Under the pieces are notes generated by a model. The model made no database searches, was not told the origin of the DNA, and saw nothing but the letters and a program-made list of their open reading frames with translations. A DNA stretch of 32,531 nucleotides from Actinomycetes bacterium (GTDB lineage Bacteria > Actinomycetota > Thermoleophilia > RBG-16-64-13): positions 68,423 through 100,953 of the forward strand of contig JAGXFV010000032.1 of NCBI GenBank assembly GCA_024637095.1. The letters run 5' to 3'. A program made the translations under genes and the position numbers. Of the stretch, positions 1 to 6,988 are shown piece by piece. Within the stretch, counting starts at the first letter, position 1, and each line of letters opens with the position of its first letter.

Positions 1-165
1 GATACGGATCCAATGGAGGCCGCGATCCTTCTGGATCTGCTCCTCCCCCACGGTGGCTATGTTGTTCTCCGCATAGCAGGCCACCACGCAGGCCTGGCAA
101 GCGGTGCAAAGATCGAGATCAATGGCCATGCCCCAATGGGGCAGGCGCTGCTCGCGCTCGGCTAT
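1..165 (-). CDS. 4Fe-4S dicluster electron-transfer subunit (N-terminal part, runs off left edge)
   Basis: The visible part matches the N-terminus of the iron-sulfur subunit of DmsB/PsrB/ActB-type oxidoreductases, which pass electrons between a membrane quinone module and a molybdopterin catalytic subunit. The first cluster motif is complete: CTACQACVVAC gives Cys-x2-Cys-x2-Cys-x3-Cys, followed by YAENN as is usual in the family. The conserved lead-in HWGMAIDLDLC lies partly upstream of the first ATG (129..127), so that ATG is probably internal. In frame upstream there is no ATG, GTG or TTG before a TGA. A perfect AGGAGG (178..173) sits 7 nt before an ATA codon at 165..163, which I take as the likely start; CTG at 144..142 is an alternative. 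The gene lies 170 nt downstream of the M50 protease gene on the same strand. The partners are outside the window. Confidence 0.75.
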   Translation of the reverse strand, partial: MAEREQRLPHWGMAIDLDLCTACQACVVACYAENNIATVGEEQIQKDRGLHWIRI

Positions 166-335
166 GGCGCTGCCTCCTCCCTCACTTACCCTCCGGCGTG
201 GATACGGCCCTCACGTTCCCCGGCCCGCTACCCGTAAACATCGTCCGCCTACGGCTCGCGTGTTTCGCTGAGCCCGGTCTCCTCCGAAATGGCGCTATCC
301 AGACGGCCCTAGCCGTTGCCCCTGGCGGCGAGTTC

Positions 336-1496
336 TTACTCAGACCCTTCCTTGGCTGGGCGCGGTTCCTCGGGAACCCTTCTGATGAACTCGGTGCCCG
401 CAGCCGAGAGCAGGGCGTAGACCTCGCTGATGTCCTCCAGCGAGACCATTCCCACGAGCTCCCGGCCACGCATGACCGGCATGGCCTTGACGTTCTTCGT
501 GCGCATGCGGACGAAGGCGTCGTAAACGCATTCTTCCAGACCGGCGACCGGGAAGTCAGTGCGCATTGTCTCGCTAACGGGATGGTTGGGACCGAGCGTG
601 CCCAGATTGGAGATCAGGCGTTCGCGGGTGACGATGCCCACCACGGTGCCGGCTTCGTCGACTACGGGGAAATCCTCCTGGTAGGAGTGGAAGAGGCGGG
701 TGGCCAACTGGCCGATCACCTGATCCGGACGGGCGACCTCGATGGAAGTGTTGACTGCCTGACTCACCTTGAGGTTGCCCAGCACGCGCCGCACGCCGTC
801 GCCCTGACCCTCGGCTTGGGCGCCGAAGAAGATGAAGACCGCGATCAGCAACATTACGATGTTGCCGGTCAGGATTCCGAACAGGCCAAGCAGGAGGGCA
901 AAGACCTGCCCGGTGACCACCGCTATGCGGTTCGCGCGGCTACGGCTCAGCCAGAGCTGCAACAAAGAGCGGAAGACCCGGCCGCCGTCCATGGGAAAAG
1001 CGGGAAGCAAGTTGAACACGGCCAGGGCGATATTCGTCACCAGCAAATAGAAGTACGCGCCCCGGACGCTGGGGGAGAGCATGACGCCGATGAAGTCGTC
1101 GAACACAGCGCCAACGTCGAAGAACACGAAGGCGCCCACTGCCATGATGACCGCGAGGACGACGTTCGACAGCGGACCCGCTATCGAGATCACCAGTTCC
1201 TTCATGGGATCACGCGGGAACTCGCCCATCATCGCCATACCTCCGATGGGCAGCAGGGTGATATTCGTGACCTCGATGCCGTAGTACTGGGCAACGCGCG
1301 AGTGCGTCAACTCATGGACGACGACGAGGGCGAACAGCAGGATCACGAGGAGCACCCCGTACAGGGCGCCCGAGACCCCGCCTGGCTCGCGCAGCACTCC
1401 CCAGATGAAGGCGAAGTAGCCGACGATCAGCAAGAAAGTGAGGTGGACGCGTATCTGGATTCCGAAAGCCGAGAATATCCCGTAGGACCACTTCAT
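336..1496 (-). CDS. Site-2 protease family (M50) membrane metalloprotease with two CBS domains
   Basis: This is an intramembrane zinc protease of the SpoIVFB/S2P-like group with a C-terminal nucleotide-sensing pair of CBS domains, 386 residues, the usual size for M50-CBS proteins. Several hydrophobic segments fill residues 1-225. The zinc ligands are visible as HELTH (61-65) and the Asp of LLPAFPMDGGR (Asp170). Residues 243-300 and 305-365 are the two CBS repeats, each with the V/M-G-V/M-V end motif. Family members cleave membrane-bound regulators or chaperone-linked substrates; the substrate here cannot be told. The gene is divergent from the Hsp20-lon pair across 238 nt, which suggests a shared proteostasis or envelope-stress context. 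The start is an ATG, with AGGAG about 12 nt upstream, rather far for a ribosome site. Confidence 0.93.
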   Translation of the reverse strand: MKWSYGIFSAFGIQIRVHLTFLLIVGYFAFIWGVLREPGGVSGALYGVLLVILLFALVVVHELTHSRVAQYYGIEVTNITLLPIGGMAMMGEFPRDPMKELVISIAGPLSNVVLAVIMAVGAFVFFDVGAVFDDFIGVMLSPSVRGAYFYLLVTNIALAVFNLLPAFPMDGGRVFRSLLQLWLSRSRANRIAVVTGQVFALLLGLFGILTGNIVMLLIAVFIFFGAQAEGQGDGVRRVLGNLKVSQAVNTSIEVARPDQVIGQLATRLFHSYQEDFPVVDEAGTVVGIVTRERLISNLGTLGPNHPVSETMRTDFPVAGLEECVYDAFVRMRTKNVKAMPVMRGRELVGMVSLEDISEVYALLSAAGTEFIRRVPEEPRPAKEGSE

Positions 1497-1734
1497 GCTG
1501 GCGCCCCGCTCCTCTCTCCGCGCAGAATGGCATGTCGGCGGCGCCGGCTTGCCTCGCGGTTCGACACCTGCCGCCGCACCAGCCCGCGCATGGCCAATGC
1601 CTTCCGTCGAAGATTCCCTCCCCCTCCCCAGACAAACGCAAATGTGGCAGAGCGGTTTGACGCGAGGCCCCTTCTGGCATCAAAGAGGCAAAGAGAGTTC
1701 CCCGCCCAAACCGTTTCACCCGAGGTGCAGGATT

Positions 1735-2262
1735 ATGGCAACGAGCAAGCGCCGGGAGGAGGGAATCCGCCATCTGCAAAGTGAGATGGATCGGATGCTC
1801 CTCGAGCTCACCGGAGCGCACCGCGTCTACGGTTGCGCTACATGCGCCTTCCGGCCCAACGCAGACGTCTACTTCGCCAAGAGCGACAATGCGATCGTGG
1901 TCAAGCTCGAACTGGCGGGGGTCGACCCCAAGGAAGTTCAACTGGAGGTTAAGAACCGCACGATCCGGATCTGGGGAATTCGGGAGGAGCGGACCCGGTC
2001 GGACAAGGTCTACCAACAGATGGAGATCGCCTACGGCGCCTTCCAGCGGGAGCTGAGGGTCCCCGTCGATGTTAACCTTGACCAGGCCAAAGCGGGCTAT
2101 GAGGCAGGTTTTCTCATCATCACCCTTCCTGTCGTCGAAAGAGAAGCCCGCAAGATCCCCATCGTGCAAAAGACCGGCGCCGACCAGCCGCCCGCCGAGA
2201 GGGCGCAAAAGGACGGCCCCGAAGCCACCGAACTACCGGACGAGGTAGACGATGACCGATAG
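1735..2262 (+). CDS. Small heat-shock protein, Hsp20/alpha-crystallin family
   Basis: A 175-residue ATP-independent holdase chaperone that would bind unfolding proteins in the cytoplasm. The alpha-crystallin domain covers about residues 40-137. It starts with FRPNADVY, contains the core VKLELAGVDPKEV, and ends in GYEAGFLIITLP, a variant of the family's A-x3-n-G-v-L signature. IPI at 141-143 matches the C-terminal I-x-I oligomerisation motif. The tail (150-175) is acidic and probably disordered. The frame is open upstream, but the ATG at 1735 is the first start that gives a normal family length, and GAGGTG lies 8 nt before it. The last 11 nt overlap the start of lon, so the two are almost surely co-translated. 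A TTGACG at 1657-1662 could be a -35 box, but no convincing -10 follows, and no CIRCE or HspR-type inverted repeat is visible. Confidence 0.93.
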   Translation: MATSKRREEGIRHLQSEMDRMLLELTGAHRVYGCATCAFRPNADVYFAKSDNAIVVKLELAGVDPKEVQLEVKNRTIRIWGIREERTRSDKVYQQMEIAYGAFQRELRVPVDVNLDQAKAGYEAGFLIITLPVVEREARKIPIVQKTGADQPPAERAQKDGPEATELPDEVDDDR

Positions 2263-5125
2263 CGAAAAGACGGACAGACCCGAGGAGCAGACGGCCGAGG
2301 AGATCGAAGCGAAGCGGGACGATCCGGGCGCGGAGCCGGACGAGACAGCTGCCGAGGCGCCCGAAGAGACAGCTGCCGAGACGCCCGAAGAGACAGCTGC
2401 CGAGACGCCGGTGGAGAAGGCGGCGGATGAAGACGGGGGGTCCGGGGATTCAGAGCTGAAAACCCCCGAGGTGGTCGCGCTCCTGCCTCTCAAAGAGACC
2501 GTGGTCTTCCCGGAGACCATGATGCCGCTCGCGGTTGGGCAGCCGCGCTCCGTACGTTTGATCGACGACATCCTTCAGGGCGACAAGATGGTCGCGCTGG
2601 TGACGGTCAAGAGCGAAGACGTCGAGAGTCCCGGCCCGGACGACATCTACGAGATCGGCACCCTCTCGGTCATCCAGAAGATGATCAAAGCCCCCGACGA
2701 CACCCTGCGCATCATCGTGCAAGGCATCCGCCGCATCAAGGTGATGGAGGTGACCTCCGAGGAGCCTTACCTGATGGCGCGCGTGCAGGACCTGAGCGAG
2801 ACCGTCGAGGACACCACGGAACTCGAGGCGCTCCACCGCAATTTGGTGTCGGTCTACACCCGAATCATCGAGCTGGTGCCCTACCTCCCGGACGAACTCG
2901 AGATGGCGGCGGCCAATATCGACAACCCCGGAACGCTAGGCTATTTCATCGCTTCGACCATGCGTATAAAGGCCGAGGAGAAGCAGCAGTTGCTGGAAGA
3001 GGGCGACGTGGCCAAACGGCTGCGGCGTTTGACCGAGGTCCTGAATCGCGAACTCGAGGTGCTCGAGCTGGGCTCCAAGATCCAGAACCAGGTCCAGTCG
3101 GAGATGGAGAAGGGCCAGCGGGAATACTTCCTGCGGCAGCAACTCAAAGCCATCCAGGAGGAGCTGGGTGAGACCGACGAGACCCAGGCCGAGGTCAACG
3201 AACTGCGCGAGCGCCTGGACGAAGCCCAGCTTCCCGAGGGAGCCGACAAGCAGGCTCGGCGCGAACTCGACCGTCTAGCCAAGTTGCCCCCCGCGGCTGC
3301 GGAGTACGGCGTCATCCGCACCTATATCGACTGGATCCTCTCGCTACCATGGAACCAGTCGACCGAGGACCAACTGGACATCGCGAATGCCCGTAAGATC
3401 CTGGATGAGGACCACTACGACCTGGAGGACGTCAAAGACCGGATCCTCGAGTTTCTGGCCGTGCAGAAGCTCAAGCGGGAGATCCGCTCCCCCATCCTGA
3501 CCTTCGTGGGGCCTCCGGGAGTGGGCAAGACCAGCCTGGGGCAGAGCGTGGCCCGCGCTCTCGGGCGCAAGTTCGTGCGCATCAGCGTCGGCGGCGTACG
3601 CGACGAGGCCGAGATCCGGGGCCACCGGCGCACTTACATCGGGGCCATGCCCGGCACCATCATCCGCGCTCTGCGCGACACCGAGAGCAACAATCCAGTG
3701 TTCATGATCGACGAGATCGACAAGATGGGCGCCGACTGGCGCGGAGATCCCTCCAGTGCCATGCTCGAGGTGCTGGACCCGGAACAGCACGATACTTTCC
3801 GCGACCACTACCTGGACCTGCCATTCGACCTGTCCCGGGTCTTCTTCATCACGACGGCCAATATGCTCGACACCGTCCCCGGTCCGCTGCGCGACCGGAT
3901 GGAGATCATCCAGATGGCGGGCTATATCGAGGATGACAAACTCAACATCGCCCGGCGTTACCTGATCCCCCGCCAACTCGAGCGTCACGGGCTGATTCCC
4001 GAGCGCGAGGCCGAACCCGAGGGCGGCGAAACCGATCCCGAGCAGGCCGCGAAGCCGACCGAGGGCGAGAACGCACAGAGCGAGAAGGTCGCGGAAGACG
4101 CACAGAGCGAGAAGGTCGGGGAAGACGCGCCTGAGGCTCCCCAAGAGCCAGAAGAGGCCGCCTCGCAAACCGAGGACACCGTCGGCGGCGGCACCGAGCC
4201 CAAAGAAGCGCATGTGCGCGTCGGTGAGCCCTCCCCAGAGGCGCCCGAGGCAGTAAGCGAACTTCCCGAGCTGGACTTCACCGACGAAGCCCTCCGCCTG
4301 ATCATCCAGGGATACACCTCAGAAGCCGGGGTGCGGAACCTCGAAAGGCAGATCGGCACCATCGCCCGTAAGTTCGCCCGAATGGTCGCCGAAGGAGAGG
4401 CCACCCACCTGGAAGTCGACGAGGAGAAGGTCCAGGAGTTCCTGGGCAAACGCCGGGTTTTCAAGGAGAGCAAGCGCAGAACCAGCGATGCGGGCGTTTC
4501 TACCGGTCTTGCCTGGACGCCTACTGGGGGGGATATCCTCTTCATCGAGGCCCGGGCCATGCGGGGGTCGGGCAAGCTAACCTTGACCGGGCAGCTGGGT
4601 GACGTGATGAAGGAGTCCGCGCAGGCCGCGCTCACCTTCATCCGCAGCATCGCCGAAAATCTCGGAGCTCCGACCGATTACTTCCAGGAGCACGACATCC
4701 ACGTGCACGTCCCCGCCGGCGCCATTCCGAAGGACGGTCCCTCCGCGGGTGTGGCCATTACCATGGCTCTGGCCAGCATGGTCACCGGCCGGCCGGTCGA
4801 TTCGAGCTTGGCCATGACGGGCGAGGTAACCCTCACCGGTCAGGTCCTGCCGGTCGGCGGCATCAAAGAGAAGACGCTGGCGGCCCGTCGAGCCGGCCTG
4901 GACAAGGTCTTCCTGCCCGCGCGAAACGAAGCTGACGTCTCTGAGATCAAGGAAGAGTTGGTCGAGGGACTGGAGTTCGTCTACGTGGAGCACGTGGGCG
5001 ACGTGATGGATCGCATCCTGATGAGCGAGGTGCAAGAGAGCGAATCTCCGCACGTGGGCGAGGGTGCGCAGTCCGACTCCTCGCCGGAGCAAGAACCCTC
5101 GCGGGTGGAGGCGGAGAAGATCTAG
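2252..5125 (+). CDS. lon: ATP-dependent protease Lon, with acidic extensions and an acidic insert
   Basis: Hexameric AAA+ serine protease that degrades misfolded and regulatory proteins. At 957 residues it is about 150 longer than typical Lon (roughly 780-820). Residues 1-72 are an acidic extension with three ETAAExPx repeats. The Lon substrate-binding domain starts near 73. Walker A is GPPGVGKTS (420-428) and Walker B is VFMIDEID. The protease domain has the Ser-Lys dyad: Ser831 in KDGPSAG and Lys874 in IKEKTLAA, the same 43-residue spacing as in E. coli Lon. Between HGLIPE (579-584) and LDFTDEAL (674 on) lies an extra Glu/Pro/Ala-rich segment of about 85 residues. This falls within the AAA+ lid (small alpha) subdomain and contains a 9-residue tandem repeat. 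A further acidic tail follows the protease domain. The ATG overlaps the end of the Hsp20 gene by 11 nt, implying coupled translation. Confidence 0.97.
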   Translation: MTDSEKTDRPEEQTAEEIEAKRDDPGAEPDETAAEAPEETAAETPEETAAETPVEKAADEDGGSGDSELKTPEVVALLPLKETVVFPETMMPLAVGQPRSVRLIDDILQGDKMVALVTVKSEDVESPGPDDIYEIGTLSVIQKMIKAPDDTLRIIVQGIRRIKVMEVTSEEPYLMARVQDLSETVEDTTELEALHRNLVSVYTRIIELVPYLPDELEMAAANIDNPGTLGYFIASTMRIKAEEKQQLLEEGDVAKRLRRLTEVLNRELEVLELGSKIQNQVQSEMEKGQREYFLRQQLKAIQEELGETDETQAEVNELRERLDEAQLPEGADKQARRELDRLAKLPPAAAEYGVIRTYIDWILSLPWNQSTEDQLDIANARKILDEDHYDLEDVKDRILEFLAVQKLKREIRSPILTFVGPPGVGKTSLGQSVARALGRKFVRISVGGVRDEAEIRGHRRTYIGAMPGTIIRALRDTESNNPVFMIDEIDKMGADWRGDPSSAMLEVLDPEQHDTFRDHYLDLPFDLSRVFFITTANMLDTVPGPLRDRMEIIQMAGYIEDDKLNIARRYLIPRQLERHGLIPEREAEPEGGETDPEQAAKPTEGENAQSEKVAEDAQSEKVGEDAPEAPQEPEEAASQTEDTVGGGTEPKEAHVRVGEPSPEAPEAVSELPELDFTDEALRLIIQGYTSEAGVRNLERQIGTIARKFARMVAEGEATHLEVDEEKVQEFLGKRRVFKESKRRTSDAGVSTGLAWTPTGGDILFIEARAMRGSGKLTLTGQLGDVMKESAQAALTFIRSIAENLGAPTDYFQEHDIHVHVPAGAIPKDGPSAGVAITMALASMVTGRPVDSSLAMTGEVTLTGQVLPVGGIKEKTLAARRAGLDKVFLPARNEADVSEIKEELVEGLEFVYVEHVGDVMDRILMSEVQESESPHVGEGAQSDSSPEQEPSRVEAEKI
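2342..2413 (+). repeat. 24-bp tandem repeat x3 in the 5' part of lon
   Basis: Three consecutive 24-nt units encode ETAAEAPE, ETAAETPE and ETAAETPV in the acidic N-terminal extension of Lon. The units differ by only a few bases and keep frame, so copy number could vary without breaking the gene. Confidence 0.95.
4073..4126 (+). repeat. 27-bp tandem repeat x2 in the Lon acidic insert
   Basis: Two adjacent 27-nt units with a single base difference encode AQSEKVAED and AQSEKVGED. The repeat lies in the extra acidic segment of the Lon lid region and suggests that the insert grew by local duplication. Confidence 0.95.
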
Positions 5126-5158
5126 AGCACGGCCGACTCAAGGGGCGACTGCGGACTC

Positions 5159-5620
5159 TTAGTGCGCGGCGCCCCCGGCCGCCCGCTCGAGGCACGCCGC
5201 TTGCCGCAGCCAATCCCGGATCTCCCGCGCCTCTGCTTCGGGCAGGTATTCGCTCAGCCGGAGGAGCAGGTCGGGCGGCAGTTCCCGGCGGAAGGCCGCC
5301 AGCACCGCCCGCACCGCGCGCACGGCTTCTTCCGAGCGTGCGTACTCACCCGCGCTCATCACCTCACGCGCGAGCGCTTCCATCTCGACCCTCAGAGCTC
5401 GGACCTCTTCGCGCGCCGCCCGACTCTTCTCGGTCAGCAGATCGCGGGAGGTGGTCGCCAGGCGGAAGTCGAGCGGTTCGCCCCGACGGTGGCCGGCAGC
5501 CACCTCCATGAGGCGTACGCCCAAATCCCAACCCAGGTTGCGAAGGCCTCTTCCCCGCTCGCCTGCCGCGGATAGCCGTCGCCGCAACCTCTCAACCGGC
5601 GTGTTTGATGCCTCGGTCAT
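5159..5620 (-). CDS. Hypothetical helical protein, last gene of the AmmeMemoRadiSam run
   Basis: I do not recognise this 153-residue protein. It is rich in Arg, Glu, Ala and Leu and looks wholly alpha-helical, with a probable coiled coil around residues 60-90 (EKSRAAREEVRALRVEMEAL). A possible second helical bundle follows (ELPPDLLLRLSEYLPEAEAR). There is no signal peptide, membrane segment or cysteine cluster. The ATG at 5620 is preferred because GGGAGAG lies 6 nt before it; an in-frame TTG at 5635 has no ribosome site. The gene begins 17 nt after the stop of the AMMECR1 gene and is probably co-transcribed with it. It converges on lon with 33 nt between the two stops and no clear terminator. 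Confidence 0.7.
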   Translation of the reverse strand: MTEASNTPVERLRRRLSAAGERGRGLRNLGWDLGVRLMEVAAGHRRGEPLDFRLATTSRDLLTEKSRAAREEVRALRVEMEALAREVMSAGEYARSEEAVRAVRAVLAAFRRELPPDLLLRLSEYLPEAEAREIRDWLRQAACLERAAGGAAH

Positions 5621-5637
5621 TTGCCACTCTCCCAATT

Positions 5638-6153
5638 TCAGTCATGCCGCGTCACGGTGAAGCGGTAGAGGCGATAGCGGTCTCGCTCCGGATGGATCCC
5701 AGCTTTTCGGCAGGTGAGGCGGAACTGCTGCTGCGCCTCGTCCACCCCTTCGAGATCCGGCAGCAACAATGCCTGGCGTCCGTCTTCGGTGCGTACAATT
5801 ACACCGTAACGCTTTGGGTCCAGTTCCTCCACCCCCGCTATCTCTTCCGCGGGATGCAGGACGTCCACCTTGACGCGGAGCCCTTCCAGTTCCCGCTCGG
5901 CAAGAGGTGGGAAACGCGGGTCGCGCGTGGCCGCGGCGACCGCGTTGCCCACCACCTCCTCTTCGACGGTGGGCTTGGTCGCCGCGATGGTGCCTAGGCA
6001 GCCCCTCAAGGAGCCATCTGGTGAGTGCAGAGAGACAAAGATCCCGGCGCCTTCGGGCGCCACGCCCGCAGGCAGCTCGGCGGTCACTTGCCCGCCCTCC
6101 TTCACCCATTTCTCAATGGCGCTCCTGGCGAGCTCTACCAGCGGATCAGACAT
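5638..6153 (-). CDS. amrA: AMMECR1-domain protein (AmmeMemoRadiSam system protein A)
   Basis: A 171-residue single-domain AMMECR1 family protein. The family's most conserved motif is present as LRGCLG (49-54), followed by the expected GNAVAAATRDPRFPPL and ELEGLRVKVDVL segments. The biochemical activity is unknown. In bacteria and archaea the gene recurs beside a MEMO/LigB gene and a radical SAM gene, as here, and the trio is named after that association. The frame stays open for 49 codons upstream, but the family N-terminus starts at MSDPLVELAR. That ATG (6153) overlaps the end of the LigB/MEMO gene by 8 nt, which points to coupled translation. In some genomes AMMECR1 and a LigB domain are one polypeptide; here they are separate. 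Confidence 0.93.
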   Translation of the reverse strand: MSDPLVELARSAIEKWVKEGGQVTAELPAGVAPEGAGIFVSLHSPDGSLRGCLGTIAATKPTVEEEVVGNAVAAATRDPRFPPLAERELEGLRVKVDVLHPAEEIAGVEELDPKRYGVIVRTEDGRQALLLPDLEGVDEAQQQFRLTCRKAGIHPERDRYRLYRFTVTRHD

Positions 6154-6988
6154 CGAGGCTCCCCCCGCTCGCGGATCGTTCCGTGTCGAGCATGGCCACC
6201 AGATAGCCCACCCCGAAAGGACCTTCGTACGAAAGGACCTGAGCGCTATAGGGAATATCCTGCAGCATTCCCAGGAGAACCAGGAGCGACCGGTAGCCAC
6301 ACTCGCCCGCGGTTTCCCGAAGGCTTTCAGGGATGGAGAGTAGATCTTCCATCCGATCCCGCCTCACGGCCTCGACCACTCGGGCGTCGAACTCCGCCGC
6401 CTCGGGTGAGTAGCCCGCCGGCGCCTCCGGGCGCAGTCGGTGGCTGAGATCGCCGCTGGCCACGAACAGCACGCGGCCGAGATGCGCCGTCAGAGCCTCG
6501 ACGATGGCCCGGCCGAAGTCCACATGAGCGGGGAGGCTTCGCAGGGAAAAGGCCAGCAGGACCAGACGAGCAGCCGGGCGGATCTCATCAGCCAAAAAGT
6601 AGAGCGGAACCAGAGCCCCGTGATCCAGGGGAAAGGGTTGTCCGTCGCTTCCGCCCAAAGCCCGAACGGACACTTGGTGCTCGAGCGAGCTGCGCATGAT
6701 CGCGTTCGCCAGTTCCGGATTGCCCTCGAGTTCCAGCCTGACCTGGGGTGCACCAAACACGGAGAAGGAGCCCTCGTAGCGATCCGCGACGCAGACGCCC
6801 ATTGCCTCCCTCGTCAGCGGAGCGTGCGGCGAGAGCAGGACAAGGGTGTCCGGTGCCGTTTCTGCCACGAGCCCACTCAACGTCCGCATAGCCCGGATCG
6901 TCGAGTCGACCTCCGGCTGACGTGCGCCCCCAATCTCGGGGACGATGATCGGGGGGTGGGGGGTGATCACGGCGCCGACCAGACTCAT
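6146..6988 (-). CDS. amrB: LigB/MEMO-type protein (AmmeMemoRadiSam system protein B-like)
   Basis: A 280-residue protein with the class III extradiol dioxygenase (LigB) fold shared by MEMO proteins. It keeps the metal-type histidines: His11 in TPHPP, His55 in LSPHAPLT, His123 in LDHGALVPLYFL and His183 in SGDLSHRL. The N-terminus (MSLVGAVITPHPP) resembles the LigB half of LigB-AMMECR1 fusion proteins more than the classical MEMO start (usually RxPAVAGxFYP), so the exact subfamily is uncertain. True ring-cleavage activity is not implied by this context. The ATG overlaps the stop of the radical SAM gene by 4 nt, and the 3' end overlaps the AMMECR1 gene by 8 nt, so all three should be translated together from one mRNA. 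Confidence 0.88.
   Translation of the reverse strand: MSLVGAVITPHPPIIVPEIGGARQPEVDSTIRAMRTLSGLVAETAPDTLVLLSPHAPLTREAMGVCVADRYEGSFSVFGAPQVRLELEGNPELANAIMRSSLEHQVSVRALGGSDGQPFPLDHGALVPLYFLADEIRPAARLVLLAFSLRSLPAHVDFGRAIVEALTAHLGRVLFVASGDLSHRLRPEAPAGYSPEAAEFDARVVEAVRRDRMEDLLSIPESLRETAGECGYRSLLVLLGMLQDIPYSAQVLSYEGPFGVGYLVAMLDTERSASGGSLDV

Noticed and set aside
166-335. Cobalamin-like riboswitch before the ferredoxin-like gene
   Set aside because: GGAGACCGGGCT on the minus strand recalls part of a B12 box, but the other conserved elements are not seen.
198-1784. 528-codon open frame on the plus strand opposite the M50 protease
   Set aside because: His/Asp/Gln-rich shadow of the protease gene, with no domain sense; the minus strand has HELTH and CBS motifs.
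3344-4213. 289-codon open frame on the minus strand
   Set aside because: Opposite the AAA+ domain of lon; composition is that of a shadow.
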